Below the pieces are notes generated by a model, which saw only the letters and a program-made list of their open reading frames with translations, had not been told where the DNA came from and ran no database searches. Source: a virus. Taken from it: a stretch of DNA of 41,610 bases. The stretch is from positions 1 to 41,610 of the IMG/VR virus record IMGVR_UViG_3300006484_000022, one strand, 5' to 3'. This document shows positions 22,843 to 29,614 of the stretch, in pieces (position 1 is the first letter of the stretch; each line of letters starts with the position of its first letter). Made by a program: the position numbers and the translations under genes.

Positions 22843-23913
22843 ATGCCACGACTTAGTCTCTACAAACCATACAAGGGCAATGATTACAAGTTCATGGATA
22901 GAAATATTCGCGAGCAATTTGATATAGGTGGAACGGCTGTTCATATCCATAAATATCTTGGCCCTAAGCAAACACTTAATAGTGGTGATCCTAGTGAACC
23001 AAACTACGGCAGCGGATTGGAAATCGACCCGACTCTTGGCATTGAAATTAATCCAGAAGGTTGGATCAACGAAACAAAGATACAGGACTTGCTGTTTATG
23101 GAAAATCGCGATCGCAAATATGATCCTGATATTTACGACTTGCGCGGGGTATACAATGTAAGTGATAATGATTTCGACTTGAGTCAATTTGGATTATTTT
23201 TGACAAACGACACGTTGTTTATCACTTTTCATATTAACGATATGATTGAAAAACTAGGACGTAAGATTATGCCGGGTGATGTGTTTGAATTACCGCACTT
23301 GCGTGATGACTTACTATTAAATCACGATCGTGATGCTGTCAACAAGTTTTATGTAGTACAAGACGCGAATCGTGGTAGTGAAGGATTTAGTCAGACTTGG
23401 TACTCGCATATTTGGCGTGTTAAGGTTAGCCCACTTACAGACACACAAGAGTATGCTGATATTCTCGGTACTGCATCTGACCCTGACAGCTTAAAGAATA
23501 AAATTAGCAGTTACAAAACTGAGATTAACATTAGCAATGCGATTGTTGCAAGTGCTGAAGCGGCTGATCCAATTGGGTTGCCACTTGCTGAACATTTGTT
23601 TGGTGTAGCAGATAATACTACAACTGAATATGAACACGGCGAAACAATACTAAGTGGTGACCAGTTTCCACAAGAAACAAATGATGGCGATTATTTTATA
23701 AGAACAGACTTTACCCCTAATAGGATGTTTGTTTTTCGCGGAAGTCGTTGGCATAGACTATATGATAACGTAAGCGCCGCTACATGGAGTGATAGAACAT
23801 ATAATGCCAGCAGCTTCATTAATAACAATAACACAACCATTGTAGATAATCAAGAGTTCCCAGAACGGCAACCACTAAGTCAAGTTATAACCCCAAAGAC
23901 GGATTTTGAATAA
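22843..23913 (+). CDS. 14: Neck protein gp14-like, 356 aa
   Basis: gp14 forms the neck collar between head and tail. IQDLLFMENRDRKYDPDIYDLRG, IMPGDVFELPHLRDD, NKFYVVQDANRG and WYSHIWRVKVSPLTDTQEY resemble the gp14 core (T4: [25 protein letters not shown]). It has 356 residues against 256 in T4. The C-terminal extension carries a GDYFIRTDFTPNRMFVFRGSRW segment of the virion-decoration type. It begins the rightward late unit and overlaps the gp15 ATG (TAATG). Confidence 0.72.
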   Translation: MPRLSLYKPYKGNDYKFMDRNIREQFDIGGTAVHIHKYLGPKQTLNSGDPSEPNYGSGLEIDPTLGIEINPEGWINETKIQDLLFMENRDRKYDPDIYDLRGVYNVSDNDFDLSQFGLFLTNDTLFITFHINDMIEKLGRKIMPGDVFELPHLRDDLLLNHDRDAVNKFYVVQDANRGSEGFSQTWYSHIWRVKVSPLTDTQEYADILGTASDPDSLKNKISSYKTEINISNAIVASAEAADPIGLPLAEHLFGVADNTTTEYEHGETILSGDQFPQETNDGDYFIRTDFTPNRMFVFRGSRWHRLYDNVSAATWSDRTYNASSFINNNNTTIVDNQEFPERQPLSQVITPKTDFE

Positions 23914-25268
23914 TGGCAGATTACTTTTACGACAAACAGATAAGAAGATACATACAGCAGTTTATTCGCTTGTTTAGTGGATTTAATGTGCAAATGGGCG
24001 TAAGTGATGATAGATTTCCTATTTTTCAACAAGTACCAGTTCGCTATGGCGATATTAGCCGCATGGCGGCACACATTCAGCGAGAGAACAGCGAGAACAT
24101 TACTAATACTGTTCCGTTTGTAAGTTGTTACGTAACTAGCTTGGACATGAACCCAACTTATCGTATGGATCAAGATCATGTTGAAAAGGTACCAGTATAT
24201 GAGAAGAAGGTAGATCCAGCTACAGGAAAATATTTGGATGAAGTTGGTAAAACTTATACTGTTGAACGTTATATGCCAGTTCCATATAAATTAACAATGA
24301 ACTGTGACATTTGGACAAGTAATACTGATCAAAAATTACAATTGCTGGAACAAATTCTAGTGCTTTTCAATCCAACGCTGAATATTCAGACTACTAGTAA
24401 TGGGCTTGACTGGTCTAGACTTGCGTATGTTGAAATGACAAATACTATCTGGAGTAGCCGCAGTGTTGGATCTAATATTGATGACATTGTCGATGTGGCT
24501 ACGCTTACATTTGAAATGCCAATCTGGATCAATCCGCCAGCAAAAGTTAAACAGCAAAAGCTAATCCATACTGTACTCAATCAACTATATAATTTAGATG
24601 ATGCTGATTTAGATGCATTTAGAAATCAAGAACCGTTCGATACTTCATCATTGCAATATACTGTTATTACTTTTGAAGATCGTAAACTTCGCTATATTGA
24701 TGGAAACGCATATTTACTAAACAGTGCAAGTGGAACAACTGATGTAGATGGCAATACACTTGAATGGAAAAATTCACTAGTACCATTTGGCGCTTTGCGC
24801 GAAGGCATTAGTCAGCTAAGATTAAGAAAATCAAACAATCCAGATGATATCGAAAATGATATTATTGGACGGTTAAGTTACCATCCAACTGATTTAAATG
24901 CTTTAGTTGTTGACATTGACATAGACACATTGCCTGCCAATTCATTGCCTCCAGTTACTGGAGTTATTAATCCTGCTAAAAATTTCCCGGGTGACGGTAT
25001 AGTTCCAAATGCAGTCGCCGGACAAAGTTACTTATTGCAAGCGGATTTACCAACATCAGGCGCTTGGGGCGCGGCTACAGGGAAAGCTAACGATATTATA
25101 CAATTCAATGGCAGCGGATGGATTATAATTTTTGATGCAGCTAGCATATCTACCCAACATTTTGTTTATAATACTGCATCAGCTGATCAACTTGAATGGA
25201 ATGGTACTGACTGGTTCAACAGTTACGAAGGTATATATAAAGCAGGTTACTGGAGGATCTATCTATAA
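23913..25268 (+). CDS. 15: Tail terminator / sheath-stabiliser gp15-like, 451 aa
   Basis: gp15 caps the tail and joins it to the neck. FYDKQIRRYIQQFIRLFSGFNV at the N-terminus matches T4 FYNSSFRRYATLMGDLFSNI. FQQVPVRYGDISRMA, MPVPYKLTMNCDIWTSNTDQ, LLEQILVLFNPTLN and TLTFEMPIWINPPAKV follow the T4 order. It has 451 residues against 272 in T4. The extra C-terminal region (about 230-451) includes a repeat-like WNGTDWFNS and NDIIQFNGSGWIIIFD module that resembles the sheath insertions. Its ATG overlaps the gp14 stop. Confidence 0.8.
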   Translation: MADYFYDKQIRRYIQQFIRLFSGFNVQMGVSDDRFPIFQQVPVRYGDISRMAAHIQRENSENITNTVPFVSCYVTSLDMNPTYRMDQDHVEKVPVYEKKVDPATGKYLDEVGKTYTVERYMPVPYKLTMNCDIWTSNTDQKLQLLEQILVLFNPTLNIQTTSNGLDWSRLAYVEMTNTIWSSRSVGSNIDDIVDVATLTFEMPIWINPPAKVKQQKLIHTVLNQLYNLDDADLDAFRNQEPFDTSSLQYTVITFEDRKLRYIDGNAYLLNSASGTTDVDGNTLEWKNSLVPFGALREGISQLRLRKSNNPDDIENDIIGRLSYHPTDLNALVVDIDIDTLPANSLPPVTGVINPAKNFPGDGIVPNAVAGQSYLLQADLPTSGAWGAATGKANDIIQFNGSGWIIIFDAASISTQHFVYNTASADQLEWNGTDWFNSYEGIYKAGYWRIYL

Positions 25269-25894
25269 TGGCAACTTGGTTAGACGAAGACGGCGCAGTA
25301 AATATAAGATATGACGGTCATATGTGCATACATGAAATGTTGTGGCGAGATGATGAAGCGTTTATCGACAGCCAGCTGTGGATCGATGAGGTAATGCCGA
25401 CAGTCGAGGTAGTACACACTGTCGTTGATTATTTTAACTGCTTTATGATAAATGATCATATAATCGCAATGCAACAAGAATATCCAAAAATTAAAAAAAT
25501 TATTGTTACAAAGACTTCAATAGATTACAGAAAACCAGAATACGCAGTGGGATTTGTTAGTGAAAATCTTAGATCTGGATTTATATTCGGCATGTCTGAT
25601 ATAATTATTAATTTTGATGAAATACATATTACTCCTGGTATTGAAATTATTATTGATGAAAGTTTATCTCATATTACTGCGAAAATAATTACAAACCATC
25701 ATTCTAGATTATTGTTGGCAGATATGTCTAAATTTTACTGGGCCAGGCAGGACTTGGGCGATTATATAGAATTTCCATATTCTCAAGGACATGTTTATCA
25801 TAAATGGTTTATGCCGTTAAATCGTTCCAATAGAGCTATCACATGGGACATATTTAAGAATATGATTTATGACAATTTAAATTTAGGTAATTGA
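25268..25894 (+). CDS. Hypothetical protein after gp15, 208 aa
   Basis: The product is not recognised. It is rich in Ile and Asp, with beta-looking segments (PGIEIIIDESLSHITAKIIT) and an aromatic C-terminus (WFMPLNRSNRAITWDIF). It starts inside the gp15 stop (TAATG), so it is coupled to the tail-completion genes. Its high A+T content resembles the SGNH pair. A tail or neck accessory role is inference from position. Confidence 0.68.
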   Translation: MATWLDEDGAVNIRYDGHMCIHEMLWRDDEAFIDSQLWIDEVMPTVEVVHTVVDYFNCFMINDHIIAMQQEYPKIKKIIVTKTSIDYRKPEYAVGFVSENLRSGFIFGMSDIIINFDEIHITPGIEIIIDESLSHITAKIITNHHSRLLLADMSKFYWARQDLGDYIEFPYSQGHVYHKWFMPLNRSNRAITWDIFKNMIYDNLNLGN

Positions 25895-25895
25895 T

Positions 25896-26348
25896 TTGCA
25901 AGCTAGCGGGTGCATATTCTTAGCTGTCGACACTGGCAGAGTAATGTTACAACAACGTAGCAATCAATCTAGCCATCCCAGGACCTGGGGATTCTTTGGC
26001 GGGAAGGGTGAAAAGGCTGAACGTCCTATCCAGACACTTCTACGTGAACTGGAAGAAGAAATAGGTATGCTCCCTAACGTAGAAAAAGTTTATCCACTTA
26101 ATAAGTTTACTAGTCCTGATAGAAAATTCACATACAACACATTTGTTGTGACGATATATGAAGAATTTGTACCAGTACTTAACAATGAAAGCGATGGATT
26201 TTGTTGGGTAAAGATTGGCAACTGGCCGCGCCCGTTACACCCAGGCGTAAAGGCACAATTATTTAATAAAGATATCGTAAAGAAAATAAAAACCATCCAT
26301 AACAATTGCGCCGTGGATGGTTCTAATTGGCTTGATAGTTTTAATTAA
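25896..26348 (+). CDS. Nudix hydrolase, 150 aa
   Basis: A complete Nudix box G-x5-E-x7-REU-x-EE-x-GU is present: G36, E42, R50-E51-L52, E54-E55, G57-M58. SHPRTWGFFGG precedes it. Nudix enzymes cleave nucleoside diphosphates linked to other groups (for example oxidised dNTPs, NADH, capped RNA). The substrate here cannot be told. The start appears to be TTG at 25896, 1 base after the preceding stop, with TTAGGT upstream. No ATG is available ahead of ASGCIF. The 3' end overlaps the converging micro-gene by 4 bases and contains that operon's terminator. Confidence 0.88.
   Translation: MQASGCIFLAVDTGRVMLQQRSNQSSHPRTWGFFGGKGEKAERPIQTLLRELEEEIGMLPNVEKVYPLNKFTSPDRKFTYNTFVVTIYEEFVPVLNNESDGFCWVKIGNWPRPLHPGVKAQLFNKDIVKKIKTIHNNCAVDGSNWLDSFN
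26282..26322 (-). terminator. Leftward terminator inside the Nudix 3' end
   Basis: Stem AACCATCCA / TGGATGGTT with a 14-base loop, followed on the leftward strand by TTTTTATTTT. It would end the micro-gene transcript within the opposite-strand Nudix gene. Confidence 0.75.
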
Positions 26349-26466
26349 GCGTACTTAACCGCGCCTTTGACTTTGATTTTTTCATTGACTAATGAACTTT
26401 CTTCAAGTTTTTTGAACATGTAGCAATTAATACAATCTCACCATCTACACGAACGTAATATGCCAT
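26345..26466 (-). CDS. Micro-gene with a -1 frameshift signal (about 40 aa if shifted)
   Basis: From ATG 26466 frame 0 gives 25 residues starting MAYYVRVDGEIVLIATC and ends at a TAG. Within it A-AAA-AAC is in the correct phase of an X-XXY-YYZ slippery heptamer. A -1 shift there joins LEESSLVNEKIKVKGAVKYA and ends at 26345. Alternatives are a true one-base loss in the six-A run, a sequencing error in it, or separate translation of the second part from its own ATG (MFKKLEESS). The length is exactly one base short of a single frame. It is the last of four overlapping early micro-genes. Confidence 0.55.
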
Positions 26467-26467
26467 G

Positions 26468-26599
26468 TTATTTTACCTTTGTGATTAGGGTTTGGAACCC
26501 AACTGCTTGTCGATCTTTTGCAAACGATTGTGCATCAGCGTAATCATCAAAATATTCGTCAAACACGAAGCCAGCCATGTTAAAGTTTACACGATACAT
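26468..26599 (-). CDS. Micro-gene, 43 aa
   Basis: The product begins MYRVNFNMAGFVFDEYFDDYADAQ and has acidic and aromatic character. The ATG overlaps the preceding stop (TAATG), and the next micro-gene ATG follows 1 base after its stop. The function is unknown. The support is the operon architecture and early promoter. Confidence 0.65.
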   Translation of the reverse strand: MYRVNFNMAGFVFDEYFDDYADAQSFAKDRQAVGFQTLITKVK

Positions 26600-26706
26600 T
26601 ATTTGCGACCTTTCAGTAGAGCATGAATGAGTTTTGCTTCTTTACCAGAGATAGGCTTTCGAGAAGTTTTGATTGCCTTCTCAACTGCTTCTTTATTGTA
26701 GGACAT
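26599..26706 (-). CDS. Micro-gene, 35 aa, basic
   Basis: A lysine-rich 35-residue peptide beginning MSYNKEAVEKAIKTSRK and ending LLKGRK, probably helical. Both ends overlap neighbours by TAATG. Small basic early phage proteins often bind host proteins or nucleic acid, but nothing specific can be claimed. Confidence 0.65.
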   Translation of the reverse strand: MSYNKEAVEKAIKTSRKPISGKEAKLIHALLKGRK

Positions 26707-26930
26707 TATACAGTCTCCTCAAACTTGATATACATACCAACATTCATTTCTGCATTGCGTTTAGCAGCTTCAAATTCTACAAAAGGACCGGCAGAAGTGA
26801 ACTCGTCAAGCAACCGACCTTCAGGAGTAAACAACATCCAGTTACCGCCGTATACTTTTGAGATACGAACTGATTTGATGCTATTGGTAGCGATAAAGTG
26901 GTCTTTGCTGATCTCTTCGAAGGTCATCAT
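26706..26930 (-). CDS. Small hypothetical protein, 74 aa, first gene of the micro-operon
   Basis: It begins MMTFEEISKDHFIATNSIKSVRI and looks alpha/beta (GGNWMLFTPEGRLLDEF, AAKRNAEMNVGMYIKFE). AAAAGGAACC lies upstream. Either of two adjacent ATGs could start it. It follows a near-consensus early promoter and couples to the next gene through TAATG. I do not recognise the family. Confidence 0.75.
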   Translation of the reverse strand: MMTFEEISKDHFIATNSIKSVRISKVYGGNWMLFTPEGRLLDEFTSAGPFVEFEAAKRNAEMNVGMYIKFEETV

Positions 26931-26961
26931 GAGCTAGGTTCCTTTTGCTTCCTACAATACT

Positions 26962-26990
26962 AATATAAGCAATGTGTCTTGGTTTGTCAA
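26962..26990 (-). promoter_or_regulatory. Early promoter of the micro-gene operon
   Basis: TTGACA (26985-26990), 17 bases, TATATT (26962-26967), with A/T-rich tracts upstream that look like an UP element. The leader is about 25 bases. Confidence 0.9.
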
Positions 26991-27021
26991 CACTTTTTTT
27001 ACTTTTTTTGAATTTTTTTCA

Positions 27022-27046
27022 ACAAAAAACCCGCACTAGGCGGGTT
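27022..27046 (-). terminator. Intrinsic terminator of the glycosyltransferase unit
   Basis: Stem AACCCGC / GCGGGTT with a 5-base loop, then TTTTGTT on the leftward strand. Confidence 0.9.
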
Positions 27047-27053
27047 CTTTATT

Positions 27054-28154
27054 TTAATCATCTGTTCTGACTGTACGCTGTTTCATGCTTTCAACAAAGC
27101 GTTCGCGCAACCATTCAAAGTCGTTAATTTTGTTTAGTGCCGCGACATTGTCTTTATTGGCAATGCCATATTCGCGACCTTCAATAGCGCCCTTGATGCA
27201 ATAACGTCCAAATCGAGCGCCGTTGTCAACTGTACACCAAATTTCAAGTCGTTCTTCTGATTCACTATCCTTTTGATTTGGATTAATCTTGCTTGATAGT
27301 TTAACACATTCACGAAAGGCGCTTCGCCATGTACGGAATGGGTCTTTGTTAAAGCCAGTTATGTTAGCAACATCGCGAACAGGTTGGTAAAATGCTGCGC
27401 CAGTACTAAAATCTGGTAGTTCATGACCCATCTCTAATAGTTGTTCACGTGGAAATAGTTTAATGCCGCCATATCCATATTCTAAGCCGTTTACTAGGTT
27501 ACGTGCAAACCAACTGTACGTTGTATTCTTACGATTTGCCATTGGCGGGATGTAATCAAAGCAGAAATGGTCTAAGATATCAGCATCTGCGTCAATAATC
27601 CAAACCATTTCAGTTTCAGAAACACGTGCTGCTTCGCGGTGTGCTTCCGCAATACCCTTAACGTTTTTAACGTGTTTAATATCAGGAAACCGTGTCTTCA
27701 GTCTTAGATAGTTTGCGTCTGCTTCACTTTCATGATAGCTCAACATAACAATGTCAAAGTCTGCTTCATGATATGTAGCAATAATTTTATTTTTAACTGT
27801 GCCGTGTGCTACGCCACCTGTTGGTACAAGTCTTACGTCTCCCCAAAGCATTGGACGCTTACTTCTTCTTGTCACTCTTGGGAATTTGTGAATGAAATTT
27901 TTACCGGTATCGCTAGGGCGATAATGCCATGGAAAATCATTTACTATTTTAATATTTTGATTAACAATCCAAACCATATCAGACTGGTTTTGAAACGCAC
28001 GGGCTACTTCCAATAATTCTTCATCTTTGGTAATATGCCTGTCCGTCTTATATATTGGATATGATTGAAAAATATATTTTTTTAGTCTATCCCAAGGAGT
28101 AATTACATTTTGACCCTTGTAGTCAAATATCGCCGATCTTTCTAAATCAATCAT
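27054..28154 (-). CDS. GT-A-type glycosyltransferase, 366 aa
   Basis: A nucleotide-sugar glycosyltransferase fold is indicated by DIVMLSYHESEADAN (134-148), then VWIIDADADILDHF with the metal-binding D-x-D motif at about 188-192, and GYGGIKLFP plus FSTGAAFY further on. This form is common in marine T4-like phages. Its acceptor (modified DNA base, virion protein or host surface sugar) is unknown. The N-terminal 120 residues are an extra domain. The start overlaps the stop of the second glycosyltransferase (ATGA), and the transcript ends at the strong terminator 27022-27046. Confidence 0.8.
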   Translation of the reverse strand: MIDLERSAIFDYKGQNVITPWDRLKKYIFQSYPIYKTDRHITKDEELLEVARAFQNQSDMVWIVNQNIKIVNDFPWHYRPSDTGKNFIHKFPRVTRRSKRPMLWGDVRLVPTGGVAHGTVKNKIIATYHEADFDIVMLSYHESEADANYLRLKTRFPDIKHVKNVKGIAEAHREAARVSETEMVWIIDADADILDHFCFDYIPPMANRKNTTYSWFARNLVNGLEYGYGGIKLFPREQLLEMGHELPDFSTGAAFYQPVRDVANITGFNKDPFRTWRSAFRECVKLSSKINPNQKDSESEERLEIWCTVDNGARFGRYCIKGAIEGREYGIANKDNVAALNKINDFEWLRERFVESMKQRTVRTDD

Positions 28155-28798
28155 TTACAATCATCCTCCAATGTGTATGCTCTTGTTCCTATATGAGCAA
28201 TTTTATTACTTAAATCTGAATCGATCCAAATATCGTATCCTGCATTATCTGCCTTGTTAGCAAAAAATAAATCTTCACCAATCAAACTCGTATAGTCATG
28301 ATTCCATTCAACACCAAAATAAGGAAGTTCCATGTCATTAAACACATTACGTTTTACTAACATGCATCCCATGCCAACAGCAGTTACTTTATTTAATCCG
28401 GTTTGATCATAAAGTCTTTGACTCATATCTTGCTTACTAGTGAAGGCCACTGGAATATGTGGCGCTACTCGAGTGCTGTAATTACATGCAACGATATCCT
28501 TTTCATGCAATAGTAGTGATTCTATGATAGTATTAGGAAATCTCATATCGCTGTCTAGCCAAAGAATATGCGTACATTCTGTAGATAATGCTTCGGTTGC
28601 TAGTTGCTGTCGTTGACTTGCTATTTCGCTTCCTATTACCATATGCAATGAGGTTTTGCGAGCAGTCTCGCCACACTTTTTTAGAAGCATCGCGAGACTG
28701 AACGAAAACGCCGCGGTCACATTGTCACGCACAGGAACGCATATTGCAACACGAGCCGTTTTATCTGCACGATATAGATAATTTGGTATCGATACCAT
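28151..28798 (-). CDS. Second GT-A-type glycosyltransferase, 215 aa
   Basis: The pattern VAICVPVRDNVTAAFSFSLA (17-36), SQRQQLATEAL, ILWLDSDMRFP with D-x-D at 82-84, VGMGCMLVKRNVF (141-153) and LIGEDLFFANKA (172-183) fits a family 2-like glycosyltransferase, with the GED acid as likely catalytic base. It is a minimal single-domain form. It starts 8 bases after the preceding gene and overlaps the larger glycosyltransferase, so both are made together, probably late. The substrate is unknown. Confidence 0.8.
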   Translation of the reverse strand: MVSIPNYLYRADKTARVAICVPVRDNVTAAFSFSLAMLLKKCGETARKTSLHMVIGSEIASQRQQLATEALSTECTHILWLDSDMRFPNTIIESLLLHEKDIVACNYSTRVAPHIPVAFTSKQDMSQRLYDQTGLNKVTAVGMGCMLVKRNVFNDMELPYFGVEWNHDYTSLIGEDLFFANKADNAGYDIWIDSDLSNKIAHIGTRAYTLEDDCK

Positions 28799-28806
28799 AC
28801 GTTATC

Positions 28807-29223
28807 TTATTCTGAAAGTTCAGAACTTAGTTCTGCTTCAATGTCACGAACTTGTGAGTTTAATGTTTTTGCAATCTGTGATGCCCCTTTGACACATGCC
28901 GCAAAGGCATTATCACTAAGTGCAGCCATATAGTTCATATGCTCTGGTTGCACTTTTCCGATTGTTAAAATGTCAATAGCTGCAAGACGTGATAATCGTT
29001 TGACCCAGTATTCTTCTTCTTCAGATTCAATTGAAGCTAATAGTGCGTCAACATCGTTTACTGATGCAAATTCGTCATATACTGCTTGTAATACTGGGAG
29101 GTCTGGATGGTCTTCTGCTCTAGCCTGATTTAATTCGTTAATTAGGTGTTTGGCTTGCCGTGATTTAGTAGGATGTACTCCTAATAGAAATGTTTCAATT
29201 TCAAATTGTGTTCTAATGCTCAT
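28807..29223 (-). CDS. Hypothetical protein heading the glycosyltransferase unit, 138 aa
   Basis: A helical, acidic protein (ESEEEEYWVKRLSRLAAIDIL; tail SSELSE) without recognised domains. It has CAGGAG 6 bases before the ATG and an exact TATAAATA late promoter about 45 bases upstream, so it is a late gene. It lies between the fibre cassette and the glycosyltransferases. A fibre chaperone or virion accessory role is possible but unsupported by motifs. Confidence 0.72.
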   Translation of the reverse strand: MSIRTQFEIETFLLGVHPTKSRQAKHLINELNQARAEDHPDLPVLQAVYDEFASVNDVDALLASIESEEEEYWVKRLSRLAAIDILTIGKVQPEHMNYMAALSDNAFAACVKGASQIAKTLNSQVRDIEAELSSELSE

Positions 29224-29268
29224 ATTATTCTCCTGTGAATTTATTGAGTTTTTATGTTTATGTAATTT

Positions 29269-29276
29269 TATTTATA
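29269..29276 (-). promoter_or_regulatory. Late promoter TATAAATA for the glycosyltransferase unit
   Basis: Exact consensus followed by AAATTAC, about 45 bases upstream of the 138-residue gene. Confidence 0.85.
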
Positions 29277-29287
29277 CCATGAGAGAG

Positions 29288-29317
29288 GAGCATTGTCTTA
29301 ACTTAAAGACAATGCTC
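29288..29317. other. 12-base-pair hairpin after the 61-aa structural gene
   Basis: GAGCATTGTCTT pairs perfectly with AAGACAATGCTC across a 6-base loop. There is no U-tract, so it is more likely a transcript-end stabiliser or weak terminator. Confidence 0.75.
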
Positions 29318-29340
29318 TCAATGCTCTTGGTATGTTATAA

Positions 29341-29526
29341 TTATGGACTTGTTCCTAATGCGTTAGGGTTTTGCCATCCGCCAAATGTTGCGGACAGTTT
29401 GATATTTGTGGTTACACTTGGTGAGATAAAAGCCCCTAACCCACTTAAAGTTACTGTGCCTGACAGTCCAAAATAGTTACGTACTGTACCCATTGTGATT
29501 GTTGCACCAGTTGCTGGTAATGCCAT
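29341..29526 (-). CDS. Small virion-like protein, 61 aa
   Basis: MALPATGATITMGTVRNYFGL is the typical opening of short phage structural proteins (MALP-x-G-x-I-x-M) found next to tail-fibre genes, and the Ser/Thr/Gly-rich beta-type composition fits. GAGGAG precedes the ATG. It lies just after the large fibre gene with a hairpin on each side. Its role as a fibre-associated or decoration protein is inferred from family resemblance. Confidence 0.72.
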   Translation of the reverse strand: MALPATGATITMGTVRNYFGLSGTVTLSGLGAFISPSVTTNIKLSATFGGWQNPNALGTSP

Positions 29527-29558
29527 AGTATGAGACTCCTCAATTTAATTTTTGCGTC

Positions 29559-29584
29559 AAAAGTATGCAACTCTGCATACTTTT
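29559..29584 (-). terminator. Hairpin terminator after the 1,387-aa fibre gene
   Basis: AAAAGTATGCA and TGCATACTTTT form an 11-base-pair stem with a 4-base loop. The A/T ends give a short U-run in either direction. Confidence 0.7.
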
Positions 29585-29614
29585 ATATTTATTTATTTTC
29601 TACTATACAATAAC

